Source of the DNA: Finegoldia magna
GTDB lineage: Bacteria > Bacillota > Clostridia > Tissierellales > Peptoniphilaceae
NCBI RefSeq assembly: GCF_018371055.1
Contig: NZ_JAGYZD010000017.1
Span: 1-15,656 of the forward strand
DNA length: 15,656 bases
Reading direction: 5' to 3'
The notes under the pieces were generated by a model. The model ran no database searches. It saw only the letters and a list, made by a program, of their open reading frames with translations, and was not told the origin of the DNA. This document shows, piece after piece, positions 6,500-15,317 of the stretch (the first letter of the stretch is position 1; each line of letters starts with the position of its first letter). The translations under genes were made by a program, and so were the position numbers.

Positions 6500-7742
6500 A
6501 TATAAATTCCTCATATTTTTCTATTTCCGACTCAGAAATTTCAACCATAAGCCTAACATCTTCATTGTTATATGACACATCTTCACATTTAAAATTTTGT
6601 AAAACCGTGTTCAAAACATCCTGATGATCGTAGTCAAATCTCATTTTAACACATTTGTAATTGCCATATAATTCTTCTTGAATTTTGTACAATAACATTT
6701 CGATGTCTTCATCGTTAAAAGCTGATATCTTAATTTTATTTTCCAAATTATACGGGAAAATCACGTTAGGATTTTTGTCAGATTTATTAAATACCGTAAT
6801 CATTGGTTTGTCCAATACTTTTAGTTCCTTTAATATGTCCATTGTTGTAGTTATTTGATTGTCCAAATCGGAACTTGAAGAATCCAAAACAAATAATATC
6901 AAATCTGAATGTTTTAAATCTAACAACGTCGATTTAAAAGCTTCGATTAAATCTGTTGGAATATCTTTAATAAATCCAACAGTATCTATTACGAGGAATT
7001 GTTTTTTATTAGGCAATGTACATTTTCTTAAAGTAGTATCCAATGTTTTAAATAGCAAATCCTCTGTTTCAAACTCTTCCGTGTACTTATCTTTGTAGAA
7101 ATTCACCAACTTGTTGGACAAAGTAGATTTGCCTGCATTTGTGTATCCAACCATACTCACCATTTTTATATCTGATTTTAGTCTTTGTTTTCTCATATTT
7201 TCTTGACTTTTATCGATACTTTTTAATTCGCGCTTGATATTGTCAATTTTCTTTTGGATAGTTCTTCTGTCTACTTCAAGCTTTGTTTCCCCAGGTCCTC
7301 TAGTTCCAATTCCACCACCAGTTCTGGATAAGTGGTCTCTAAATCCAATCAATCTTGGAAGTCTGTATTTGTATTCTGCAAGTTCAACTTGAAGCACACT
7401 TTGTTTTGTTTTCGCTCTGCTTGCAAATATATCTAAAATTAAATTTGTTTTGTCGACTATTTTAAGCCCAGTTATATCTTCCAAGTTTTTAATATTTGAA
7501 CCAGATAATTCTACATTAAATATCAAAGTTGTTACGTCCAATTTTTCTGCAGCGTCTTTTATCTCCAGACATTTTCCTTTGCCTATGTAATATTTTGAAT
7601 CAATAAAGTTTTTTCGAACTTCTGAAATTGCGCAGACTTCACCACCAGAAGATTCAATCAAACTTTCCATTTCTTTTATATCTTCATCGTTTATTTTTTT
7701 GTTTTTAAATTCAAAATAAACTAAAATTGTTTTTTCTTTCAT
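6486..7742 (-). CDS. hflX: GTPase HflX
   Basis: A 418-residue ribosome-associated GTPase; family members split stalled or heat-damaged 70S ribosomes. The N-terminal HflX domain contains KYYIGKGK (50-57) and the glycine-rich linker RTGGGIGTRGPGETKLE (140-156). A coiled-coil-like stretch follows at about 155-190. The G domain has G1 GYTNAGKS at 199-206, the conserved threonines of G2 in DTTLRK (235-240), G3 DTVG at 253-256, G4 NKSD at 319-322 and a G5-like SAF at 340-342. The open frame extends upstream to 7904, but the ATG at 7742 carries a clear AAAGGAG 5 nt upstream and gives the normal N-terminus. The upstream extension crosses the promoter region. It is the first gene of the run ending with lgt and is divergent from the PBP gene. 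Confidence 0.95.
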   Translation of the reverse strand: MKEKTILVYFEFKNKKINDEDIKEMESLIESSGGEVCAISEVRKNFIDSKYYIGKGKCLEIKDAAEKLDVTTLIFNVELSGSNIKNLEDITGLKIVDKTNLILDIFASRAKTKQSVLQVELAEYKYRLPRLIGFRDHLSRTGGGIGTRGPGETKLEVDRRTIQKKIDNIKRELKSIDKSQENMRKQRLKSDIKMVSMVGYTNAGKSTLSNKLVNFYKDKYTEEFETEDLLFKTLDTTLRKCTLPNKKQFLVIDTVGFIKDIPTDLIEAFKSTLLDLKHSDLILFVLDSSSSDLDNQITTTMDILKELKVLDKPMITVFNKSDKNPNVIFPYNLENKIKISAFNDEDIEMLLYKIQEELYGNYKCVKMRFDYDHQDVLNTVLQNFKCEDVSYNNEDVRLMVEISESEIEKYEEFIYEKL

Positions 7743-7760
7743 TGTTGCTCCTTTATTTAT

Positions 7761-7788
7761 ATTATATAATAATCTCTCGTTAAGTAAA
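7761..7788 (-). promoter_or_regulatory. Possible promoter for the hflX-lgt run
   Basis: TATAAT (7766-7761) is preceded at 16 nt by TTTACT (7788-7783), a four-of-six match to TTGACA. Transcription would start about 7754, right at the ribosome binding site, giving a very short leader. An overlapping TATTAT at 7771-7766 is an alternative -10. Confidence 0.45.
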
Positions 7789-7832
7789 ATGTTCATCGTA
7801 TTTCTAGGAATATATGTTGAATCTACACTTTG

Positions 7833-7841
7833 TGGTATAAT
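7833..7841 (+). promoter_or_regulatory. Extended -10 promoter for the class A PBP gene
   Basis: TGGTATAAT is a perfect -10 hexamer (7836-7841) with the TGn extension. The only TTGA-like box (TTGAAT, 7817-7822) is just 13 nt upstream, too close to be a normal -35, so the extended -10 probably carries the promoter. The leader to the ATG at 7870 would be about 22 nt. Confidence 0.6.
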
Positions 7842-7869
7842 AGTGTATATATATTTTATGGAGGAATTT

Positions 7870-10809
7870 ATGAATAAAGATAAAAATATAATATTGAAAT
7901 CCATAAAAATTTTAATATTATGTTTGATTTGTATATTTGCATTTGTAGGTGGATTAATCGGAGTAGCCGGAGTACGCGCTATGCAATTAGCTCCAAAGGT
8001 TAATCCCGAAGAAATAAATAATATGATGAATCAGACATCAGAAATTTTGGATCAGGATGGAAATTTAATCGAAAAAATCAAAACCACTGAATATAGAGAG
8101 GTTGTTAAATTAGATAAAATACCAAAATATATGATGGACGCTTTCACATCTGTAGAAGACGAAAGATTTTACAAACACAACGGTGTGGATCCTATCGGTA
8201 TTACATCTGCTATTTTTGATAATTTAAGATCAGGTTCTATGAAACGTGGAGCGAGTACTTTGGCACAACAATTAGCTCGTAATTTGTACTTAAGTAATGA
8301 AAAATCATTTGACAGAAAATTCAAAGAAGCTTACTTGGCAATGGAATTAACAAACTATCTAGGCAGAGAAAAACTTTTGGAAACGTATATGAATACAGTT
8401 TTCTTGGGCCAAAATGCCTATGGTGTTCAAGCAGCTTCTGAAATTTATTTCAAGAAAAACATAAATGAACTAACTTTATCAGAATGTGCTACTCTTGCAG
8501 GAATCGTAAAAAGTCCTACTAATTTAGCACTATACAAGGCAATTGAACCAGGTCAAGTAAAAGATCAATCAAAAATTGTCGGCGAAGTTACATTAAGCGG
8601 TGAAACATACAAAGCTGTTTACAACCAACAAACTATCGATAGAAGAGATTACGTTCTTAAAAAAATGTTAGAAAACAAGAAAATAACTCAGGAAGAATAC
8701 GAAAAAGCTCTTCAAGAGAATATCGCAGCTAATATTAAGCCAGGTATAAAAAACGTGGATTACTTATCCAATTACTATTCAGATATTATCTACGAACAAG
8801 TTATTGCAAAACTTATAGAAAAAGGATACTCGCAACAAGAAGCTAAAAGCAAACTTATAAATGGTGGTTTAAAGATATATTCATGTGTTGATATGAATAT
8901 GCAAAGTAATTTGGAAAAATTGTATGACAAGAAAGTCGACGATATTATATCCGATGGTTCATCAGCAAACTTGTTAAAATGGTCAAGTGATGATGGTAGA
9001 AATATTACGAATGCATTAGATGAAGTGATTTATTTTAGAAAGAATAATATAATTAACGACAATGATGAATTCTTTATTTCACCAGAACAATATACTAAAA
9101 ACCCAGATGGTTCTGTTACTTTTAATTATTCAAAATCTATTAAAGTAAAACAATACGGAAACTATTTAGATTTGAAAGATTATTACTCAGTAAACGATAG
9201 TAATAATTTAGTAACTCATAAAATATCTTCAATCAATATTGGTAGTAAGAATTTGAATACAGATGGTGAAGGTAACATTACAATCTCAAGCCAATATATA
9301 AAAGAAAATCCAAATTTAATCAAATACGACAACAACGACAATTTGATTTTTGCTAAAGATTTCTACACTATAAATGAAGATGGAATTAAACAGCCACAAT
9401 CATCAAGTGTTGTTGTTGATAAAACAACTGGACAAATCAAAGCATTGGTTGGTGGAAGATATTCAGATAATAAAGATACTACTAACAGAGCATCCGATAT
9501 CCCTAGACAAGTTGGTTCTAGTATGAAACCTTTAGGTGTATATACTCCAGCATTGGACAATGGATATTCCCCTGCATCAGGCTTGGATGATTTACCTCAC
9601 TACAATGAAAAGCACGAATTATGGCCACAAAACTGGTACGAAGGCTATGAAGGTTTAGTTTCACTTAGACATGCAGTGGAAAACTCAATCAACGTAACTG
9701 CCGTAAAAGTTTTGGAAGATATTGGTATTGAAAAATCAAAAACATATTTAGAAAAATTCGGATTGATTAATGCAAAAAATCCTAAAGCCGATAACTATAT
9801 AAGTGCAGCTGAAAACACTTCAGAAAATGATGAAAACACATCGGCAATGGCACTAGGTTCATTAAGTAAAGGATTTACACCTGTAGAGATGGCAGGTGCA
9901 TACAACGCTATCAATAATAGCGGACAGTACAGAGAACCTATTTCATTTACAAAAGTTACTGACGGTTTAGGAAAAGTTATAATTGAAAATCCTCAAAAAC
10001 AAAATGAAGTCGTGAGTCCTCAAATTGCATACATTATGAGAGATATACTCAGAACTTCTACAGATTACAACTATTCAAAATACGCAAGGTTAGATGGCTT
10101 TGATATTGGAGGAAAAACTGGTACTACAAACGACTACCAAGACGTATGGTTTGTCGGAATGAGCCCATACTACACTATAAGTACTTGGTTAGGCTTTGAC
10201 AATCAACAATTGAAAATGACTCAAATTAGTCAGAAAAAAGTTGTACAAATCTGGAGTGCAGTCAACAGATATACTTTAGAAGATAAAATTCCAATTAAAT
10301 TTGAGGAACCAGACGGTATCGTAAGAGTTAAGGTTGATACTTTGGCAAATAAATTGCCAAGCAAATACAGTTGGAGAGATCCTCGTGGAATTGTAAAAGA
10401 AGAAATCTACAAAGCGGGTACAGAACCTACAGAAGTTTCTGATTTGTATGAATCTAGAAGAATTGACGTTGTAGATGGAAAATTAGCTACAGATAATACT
10501 CCACCTTGGGAATTAGGATGGGGAGTTTTCATAAAAAGAGATCCTCCATACAAACCATCAGAACATAACAACATTATTCCTAAAGACTGGAAGTACAGTA
10601 TGCCTGGTTATTCTGATAGAACAATATTTAATATTTTTTTAAAACCTGACAATAAAAAAGATGAAGATAAATATGACGAGGATAAGGACGACAAGGACGA
10701 AAAAGATAACGACAAGAAAGACGGCGACAAAGAAAACAATAGAAATAATAGAAATGGCAACAATAGGAAGCGAAACAATAACGATTCATCGGACAATAAT
10801 GATAACTAA
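7870..10809 (+). CDS. Class A penicillin-binding protein (PBP1A-type transglycosylase/transpeptidase)
   Basis: A 979-residue bifunctional peptidoglycan synthase. One N-terminal membrane segment (about 10-35) anchors it with the rest outside. The GT51 domain spans about 85-225, with SVEDERFYKHNGVD (94-107, catalytic E96), GASTLAQQLARN (127-138) and the RKFKEAYLAMEL segment (149-160). The transpeptidase domain follows, with S550-x-x-K553, S606-I-N608 and K749-T-G751, so both activities look intact. Between them, about 360-505 is a long poorly conserved stretch that pushes the active-site serine far later than in typical Firmicute PBP1 proteins (roughly 370-390). The last 55 residues are a Lys/Asp/Glu then Asn/Arg low-complexity tail. 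The open frame extends to 7789, but ATG 7870 has GGAGGA at 4-5 nt and directly precedes a basic patch and the membrane helix. It is the only plus-strand gene, with its own promoter and a downstream hairpin. Confidence 0.95.
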   Translation: MNKDKNIILKSIKILILCLICIFAFVGGLIGVAGVRAMQLAPKVNPEEINNMMNQTSEILDQDGNLIEKIKTTEYREVVKLDKIPKYMMDAFTSVEDERFYKHNGVDPIGITSAIFDNLRSGSMKRGASTLAQQLARNLYLSNEKSFDRKFKEAYLAMELTNYLGREKLLETYMNTVFLGQNAYGVQAASEIYFKKNINELTLSECATLAGIVKSPTNLALYKAIEPGQVKDQSKIVGEVTLSGETYKAVYNQQTIDRRDYVLKKMLENKKITQEEYEKALQENIAANIKPGIKNVDYLSNYYSDIIYEQVIAKLIEKGYSQQEAKSKLINGGLKIYSCVDMNMQSNLEKLYDKKVDDIISDGSSANLLKWSSDDGRNITNALDEVIYFRKNNIINDNDEFFISPEQYTKNPDGSVTFNYSKSIKVKQYGNYLDLKDYYSVNDSNNLVTHKISSINIGSKNLNTDGEGNITISSQYIKENPNLIKYDNNDNLIFAKDFYTINEDGIKQPQSSSVVVDKTTGQIKALVGGRYSDNKDTTNRASDIPRQVGSSMKPLGVYTPALDNGYSPASGLDDLPHYNEKHELWPQNWYEGYEGLVSLRHAVENSINVTAVKVLEDIGIEKSKTYLEKFGLINAKNPKADNYISAAENTSENDENTSAMALGSLSKGFTPVEMAGAYNAINNSGQYREPISFTKVTDGLGKVIIENPQKQNEVVSPQIAYIMRDILRTSTDYNYSKYARLDGFDIGGKTGTTNDYQDVWFVGMSPYYTISTWLGFDNQQLKMTQISQKKVVQIWSAVNRYTLEDKIPIKFEEPDGIVRVKVDTLANKLPSKYSWRDPRGIVKEEIYKAGTEPTEVSDLYESRRIDVVDGKLATDNTPPWELGWGVFIKRDPPYKPSEHNNIIPKDWKYSMPGYSDRTIFNIFLKPDNKKDEDKYDEDKDDKDEKDNDKKDGDKENNRNNRNGNNRKRNNNDSSDNNDN
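10654..10806 (+). repeat. Low-complexity purine-rich stretch encoding the charged PBP tail
   Basis: Irregular repeats of GAT/GAC/AAG/GAA codons, then AAT/AAC and AGA codons, encode residues about 929-979 of the PBP (K/D/E-rich, then N/R-rich). The plus strand is almost free of cytosine and thymine runs. It is not a perfect tandem repeat. Confidence 0.7.
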
Positions 10810-10841
10810 CACTCGATTATAAAACTTTATAATCTTTATTC

Positions 10842-10889
10842 AAAAAACCACCTGATTAGAACATATTTCCAATCAGGTGGTTTATCTTT
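10842..10889. terminator. Bidirectional terminator between the PBP gene and the HAD gene
   Basis: AAACCACCTGATT (10845-10857) and AATCAGGTGGTTT (10871-10883) form a perfect 13-bp stem around a 13-nt loop. On the minus strand the stem ends in a run of six T; on the plus strand TTTATCTTTT follows. It therefore suits both convergent transcripts, with the better T run for the minus-strand importer operon. A weaker AT-only hairpin (ATTATAA/TTATAAT, 10816-10833) lies just before it. The rest of the 147-nt gap shows nothing else. Confidence 0.9.
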
Positions 10890-10956
10890 TAAAACAAATC
10901 GATTTGATTAAAAAGTAAGGTAATACTTTTACTTCATTATATTTGGTAACAATTTA

Positions 10957-11664
10957 TTATCGAAGCTTATTATAATTATCTATTACAGATAATATATCGC
11001 ATGGTGATTTTACAACTACGTCAGCAGAATTCAACAACATTTTTTCTGTTCCGACACCAGATAAAACACCTATTGAAAGTCCAGCGTGTTTTCCTAATTG
11101 CATATCTATTTCAGAGTCACCAACAACTGCAACTTCATTTATATCTAGAGAAAATTTTTTACAAAAAGCTTGTAACGCTTGTGGATTCGGCTTATTCAAA
11201 TATCTATCTCCACTCCCTAAGAATTCAATATATTTTTCTAATTTAAGAATTTGAAAGCAAAACCTAGCTTGACGGTAATTATCTGCAGTAATTACACCGA
11301 TTTTTATGCCATCATTTTTTAATTTATTGAATAATCCATCTAAATCACAGGTCTCCTTAATCATGTTAGAATGACTTTTTAAATATTCAGAAAAAAATTC
11401 TTCCATATTTTCATAAATTTCATCCTCAGAATTTAAAATATACATACTAATTACTTCAAATAATTCATCCATCGTCCCTGATGCTAGAATACTATTTTCT
11501 CTAATTGTCGAATCACTTTTTATTCCGATTTTTTCTCTTATATCTTTTTTTACTTCTTCAGATAATGAATATTCATTGAATAGTTCTTCAACTGCACATC
11601 GCCACATATCTGAAAACTCCATCAACGTACCATCTTTATCAAATATTATCCCTCTAATTTTCAT
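10957..11664 (-). CDS. HAD-superfamily phosphatase (phosphoglycolate-phosphatase-like)
   Basis: A 235-residue HAD hydrolase with every catalytic motif: motif I DKDGTL (nucleophile D9, acid/base D11), motif II threonine in VITADN (T126), motif III lysine in NKPNP (K158), and motif IV GDSEID (D183, D187). A helical C1-type cap lies between motifs I and II (about 15-105), as in phosphoglycolate phosphatase and beta-phosphoglucomutase relatives, so a small phosphorylated metabolite is the likely substrate. The exact one cannot be read from sequence. The start ATG 11664 overlaps the end of the PHP gene by 11 nt without a strong ribosome binding site, indicating coupled translation. As the last gene of an importer operon it may dephosphorylate a product of the imported compound (inference). 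It ends 74 nt before the shared terminator. Confidence 0.88.
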   Translation of the reverse strand: MKIRGIIFDKDGTLMEFSDMWRCAVEELFNEYSLSEEVKKDIREKIGIKSDSTIRENSILASGTMDELFEVISMYILNSEDEIYENMEEFFSEYLKSHSNMIKETCDLDGLFNKLKNDGIKIGVITADNYRQARFCFQILKLEKYIEFLGSGDRYLNKPNPQALQAFCKKFSLDINEVAVVGDSEIDMQLGKHAGLSIGVLSGVGTEKMLLNSADVVVKSPCDILSVIDNYNKLR

Positions 11665-13084
11665 CTTTTTTTACCATTAAGTCTTTCCAGTATTTCATAG
11701 TTTGAGTTTTTTCATCTCGATTAAAGAATATCGGATTAGTAAACCCATACAAATTATCATCATCGTCAGTTATATCGAGTCTAATCCAATGATATTTTAA
11801 ATCTATTTCTTGATCCAATTTTGATACTAATCCTTTTTCTTTCAAAATTGTCTTTCCATCAACAATCCAATTATGATATAGATCGAGATCATGAAATGTT
11901 CCGTTAGTTAGTTTGCTTTCTAAAAATACTTTTCCCTCAAAAGAGTTATTTTCTCTATTCAAGCCGTGTGTATTAAGGTCAATAAAATCTTTTCTCGATA
12001 CTACGACATCTCCTTGTACAAGAGCTTGTTTTAAATCATTCCAAGAATTACTTTTTGAATATAAATATGTTTTTGGATCTCCTAATATAGAAGGATATTT
12101 AGAATTTGCATATTTTTCATTTGGTCTTAAATGTGAGTCACTACCTCCTATTCCCACAACCTTGTATCCATCATTCAGTAGACAATTCCATTTGTCTATT
12201 GCATCTTTAGTTGCATTTATGGATGTTTTGTATGTTGGATCATTAATTATTTCCATGATTTTAACATATTCAAGTGGAAAATCGTCTAGCAAAAAATTCC
12301 AAGGAGGCATGAATGGATGATTTATTGATACTATAGAGTATTTTTCAGCCTCCTTAATTATTTCTATAAGTGAAGTTTTGTCCTCAATCTCATATATAGA
12401 ATGTTCTTCAAATGGATTTTTTTCTGAAAACAATAAGTTAATATGTCCATAACTTGAAGTAATCTCAACCCCTGGATATATGAATACATCATCATATTTG
12501 GGCCATTTATAATGAAAAATATTATGGTCTGTTGGAATAAAAAAGTCAAGATTCTGTTTTTTTGCTATATCATTATTCTCTTCTCTTGTCATTTTACCGT
12601 CTGAAAATATAGTATGTGTATGAAAATCACCTGCATACCATTTCATTTCATCAGATATGGTATGTTCAGATATGTTTGGTCGTTCAATTAAACTTATTTC
12701 TTCTAATTTATTATTAAATTCATCCTCTTCTTTTACTATTATATTTACAATATTAGACTCAACTTCTCCATAAATTGCGTATTCTATGGTCCATTCACCT
12801 TGAAAAGTTTCAATTGATTTTAGTGTTTTGCAACAAGGAGAAGTATAATCGCTTATTGTAGATATGCATCTTGTGCCATCTTTTGAATTAGTAACAATCT
12901 GTCCATACAAATTCTTGTCCGGACCAAATAAATACATAAATAATAAATTTTTATTGTTTCTCCAACTTATCGATATAGTGATTACATTACATTTGATATC
13001 GAAAACAATTTTATCATATTTTTTTTTGAGATTTGTTTCTAAGAAAATATTCTTATCACTATTAGACAGTAATCGATCTTTCAT
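11654..13084 (-). CDS. PHP-domain metallohydrolase, CehA/McbA-like
   Basis: A 476-residue protein whose PHP domain (about 148-370) has a complete metal-ligand set: H155-x-H157 and D162 in DFHTHTIFSDG, H187 in TDHN, E207 in GVEIT, H214 in YGHINLL, H256 in NHPFMP, and D316/H318 in GSDSH. Such domains hydrolyse phosphoesters or, in CehA/McbA-type proteins, other esters. The N-terminal 145 residues look beta-rich (alternating hydrophobics, GEWTIEYAIYG) and I recognise no domain. The C-terminal TNPIFF resembles the end of CehA/McbA-annotated proteins. No signal peptide is seen, so it is probably cytoplasmic. The start has GGAG 7 nt upstream. It lies 51 nt after the UgpB-like gene and overlaps the HAD gene, so it probably acts on the imported substrate. 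A phosphodiesterase role, as for UgpQ in E. coli, is my inference. Confidence 0.85.
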   Translation of the reverse strand: MKDRLLSNSDKNIFLETNLKKKYDKIVFDIKCNVITISISWRNNKNLLFMYLFGPDKNLYGQIVTNSKDGTRCISTISDYTSPCCKTLKSIETFQGEWTIEYAIYGEVESNIVNIIVKEEDEFNNKLEEISLIERPNISEHTISDEMKWYAGDFHTHTIFSDGKMTREENNDIAKKQNLDFFIPTDHNIFHYKWPKYDDVFIYPGVEITSSYGHINLLFSEKNPFEEHSIYEIEDKTSLIEIIKEAEKYSIVSINHPFMPPWNFLLDDFPLEYVKIMEIINDPTYKTSINATKDAIDKWNCLLNDGYKVVGIGGSDSHLRPNEKYANSKYPSILGDPKTYLYSKSNSWNDLKQALVQGDVVVSRKDFIDLNTHGLNRENNSFEGKVFLESKLTNGTFHDLDLYHNWIVDGKTILKEKGLVSKLDQEIDLKYHWIRLDITDDDDNLYGFTNPIFFNRDEKTQTMKYWKDLMVKKDEN

Positions 13085-13135
13085 TAATTATCTCCAAAAA
13101 TTATCATATTTCATTCAAATTTCTATTCGAACAAT

Positions 13136-14464
13136 CTATTTATTATTAATCTTATCTAATGCTTCTTGAGCTACTTTTTGTGCTTCATCCAATGCTTGTT
13201 TTGTTGAAATATTTTGTAACTCAATTTTATCTGCTGCAATACTCAAAGCATCAGTAATCTTTCCTTTTGTTGGGTCAACAAATACTGGTGTAGCTTTAAG
13301 CGCTTGTTGATATGGTACAATTGCATAAGGATTTTCTTTTGTAAAAGCTTTGTAATCCTCATCCTCCATAGCGCTTTTTCTAACTGGAATGTATCCTGTT
13401 TTCATTGACCATTTCGCTGAAATTTTTGGACTAGTAAAGTATGATATCCATTCAAATGCAGCTTGTTGTTGTTCTTTAGAAGCTGCTTGTGGTACAACTA
13501 AATAATGTCCTCCAGCTTGTGGTTTTCCTGGCTTCCCATTCAATCCTGGTTGAGGACATGATCCGATAATTTTAAAATCCAAATCACCTTTGTCCCCTGA
13601 AGATCCTGTATAACTCATAGCTTGCCCGTTCATCACATTATCAATTGTTCTGTACCAGTATTCCCATCCTTGTCCTCCGGATTCAATCTTTGCAGTTTTG
13701 TTTTCAAAAATTTGTTTTCTAATAAAATCCCAAGATTCAATCCATTCAGGTGAATTTATTGTAACTTTTTTTCCATCTTCACTAAGGATTGATCCTCCAT
13801 TGCTCAAAGCTATATCGATAAGATTATCAGCACCCCACATTGGAAGATGTCCCCATTTTGTAACACCTTTTTTTTGTATTTCTTTAGATGCTTCATATAC
13901 TTTTTCCCAAGAAGAATAAGCCTCTTCTGGCTTAATGCCCGCTTTATTCAATAAATCTTTTCTATAATACATTACTTGTGTTGTTCCATATGCAGGTATC
14001 GCATAAATTTTACCATTAATCTTTGCAGGTTTCATTAGTACATCAAGATAATCAGATTCTGGTGTCTTATCATTCATAAATGTGGATAAATCTACAGCTA
14101 TTTGTGATTCAGCCATTTCAGAAATCTTACTTCCTATAAAAACTGCTGGTGGTTGTTTAGCAGCTATTGCAGCTTGAACTTTTTGATACGTTTCGTTGTA
14201 ATCGGCTTGTTGTACGCCTACAACCTTTACTTTATCTTGTGATGCATTAAAATCTGCAATAATTGATTCCATTGTCTGACCTGCAACAGACCCTAATCCA
14301 TACCAAAATTGAATTTCAACCTTTTCCTTTTTGCTGCTATCTTCTGATGCAACATTAGAACCACTGCTATTTTCATTTTGTGCTTTTTTAGCAGATTCTG
14401 AACAACTTGTAAGCATTAATATACAACAAAGTATCATTAATGAAATTTTTCTTAATTTTCTCAT
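13136..14464 (-). CDS. ABC transporter solute-binding lipoprotein, UgpB-like (family 1)
   Basis: A 442-residue extracellular binding protein. The signal peptide is basic (MRKLRKISL) then hydrophobic, and ends in the lipobox L18-T-S-C21, so it should be lipidated after Lgt action. A Ser/Asn/Lys-rich linker follows to about residue 45. The mature domain has family features: EIQFWYGLGS near 50, ADFNASQ, GKIYAIPAYGTTQVMYYRKDLLNKAGI, a Gly/Trp-rich GGQGWEYWYR, and KWSMKTGYIPVRKSA near the C-terminus. The order and spacing resemble the glycerol-3-phosphate-binding UgpB more than maltose-binding proteins, but substrate cannot be fixed from this. The start has AGGAGG about 5 nt upstream and lies 17 nt after the permease gene. 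The PHP hydrolase follows. Confidence 0.92.
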   Translation of the reverse strand: MRKLRKISLMILCCILMLTSCSESAKKAQNENSSGSNVASEDSSKKEKVEIQFWYGLGSVAGQTMESIIADFNASQDKVKVVGVQQADYNETYQKVQAAIAAKQPPAVFIGSKISEMAESQIAVDLSTFMNDKTPESDYLDVLMKPAKINGKIYAIPAYGTTQVMYYRKDLLNKAGIKPEEAYSSWEKVYEASKEIQKKGVTKWGHLPMWGADNLIDIALSNGGSILSEDGKKVTINSPEWIESWDFIRKQIFENKTAKIESGGQGWEYWYRTIDNVMNGQAMSYTGSSGDKGDLDFKIIGSCPQPGLNGKPGKPQAGGHYLVVPQAASKEQQQAAFEWISYFTSPKISAKWSMKTGYIPVRKSAMEDEDYKAFTKENPYAIVPYQQALKATPVFVDPTKGKITDALSIAADKIELQNISTKQALDEAQKVAQEALDKINNK

Positions 14465-14481
14465 TTTTCCCTCCTAATTTT

Positions 14482-15309
14482 TTATCCTTTTATTCCGCTA
14501 TCGCTTATTCCTTCAATAAACCACTTCTTTAAAATTAAAAATAAAATTAATAGTGGTAATACTGATATAGTGTTTGCAGCCATCAACATCGGTAAATTCT
14601 GTGTGAAATTCCCTTTTGAATTAAAGAAAATATTTAATCCCACACTTATGAGATAATTTTTTTTACTGTTTGTTATTAGAGATGGCCACATATAGTTATT
14701 ATACATAATAACAAACTGTATCAATGCTGTTGTTAATATTGTAGATTTAGAAAGTGGAACCATAACTTTCCATAGTATTTGCCAATTATTTGCTCCATCC
14801 ATCTCAGCTGCTTCTATCATTTCTTTAGGTACAGAAGAAAAAGTTTGGTAAACCATATATATCGTAAACACACTTGCCACATTAGAAATAATAATTCCTG
14901 GTATTGTATCAATTAAATTCATCTTTGCAAGGATAACATAACTCGGAACATATGTCGCTGCTGCTGGAAGCATATATGTCAAGAGAATAGATCCAAACAA
15001 AATCTTTTTACCTTTGAAATCAAACTTCGATAAACCATATCCCATCAAAATCCCAAGCAATAGTTGTAAAACAACTATTGCAAATGCTGTTATAATACTA
15101 TTAATTATATAAAGATCGAATGGTGCTTTTTCTAATGCACCTATGAAATTTCTAAAATCTAATACTTCAGGAAACAGGTTTAATGGTTGTTGAATAATTT
15201 TATTTGCTGTTTTAAAAGAATTTGTAGCCATCCATAATAGCGGAAAAAAAGCTAATATACTTACAAACGCTAATAATAATAAATTGATTATTTTTTTTAT
15301 TTTATTCAT
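14482..15309 (-). CDS. Carbohydrate-type ABC transporter permease, UgpE/MalG-like
   Basis: A 275-residue inner subunit of an ABC importer with six predicted membrane segments (about 8-28, 70-92, 105-125, 135-155, 190-210, 243-260). The EAA loop that docks on the ATPase reads EAAEMDGANNWQILWKVMVPL from about 166 to 186 and is intact. The C-terminus WFIEGISDSGIKG matches the conserved ending of this subfamily. The start ATG 15309 has GGAG about 5 nt upstream, overlapping the stop of the preceding permease frame (15320-15318). It would pair with the UgpA-like subunit encoded upstream, which looks broken in this window. No ATPase gene is seen nearby. Confidence 0.94.
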   Translation of the reverse strand: MNKIKKIINLLLLAFVSILAFFPLLWMATNSFKTANKIIQQPLNLFPEVLDFRNFIGALEKAPFDLYIINSIITAFAIVVLQLLLGILMGYGLSKFDFKGKKILFGSILLTYMLPAAATYVPSYVILAKMNLIDTIPGIIISNVASVFTIYMVYQTFSSVPKEMIEAAEMDGANNWQILWKVMVPLSKSTILTTALIQFVIMYNNYMWPSLITNSKKNYLISVGLNIFFNSKGNFTQNLPMLMAANTISVLPLLILFLILKKWFIEGISDSGIKG

Positions 15310-15317
15310 TTTAGCTC

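Noticed and set aside
7789..7869. 27-codon N-terminal extension of the PBP frame
   Set aside because: It contains the likely -10 promoter element and lacks a ribosome binding site; ATG 7870 has GGAGGA.
7743..7904. 54-codon N-terminal extension of the hflX frame
   Set aside because: It crosses the divergent promoter region, shows no family similarity, and the internal ATG at 7742 has a strong ribosome binding site.
10608..10796. Minus-strand frame encoding a hydrophobic Leu/Ser-rich peptide
   Set aside because: It is the antisense reading of the PBP's charged low-complexity tail; no ribosome binding site or promoter supports it.
11913..12320. 135-codon plus-strand frame inside the PHP gene
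   Set aside because: It is antisense to a gene with a complete metal-binding motif set and has no recognisable domain.
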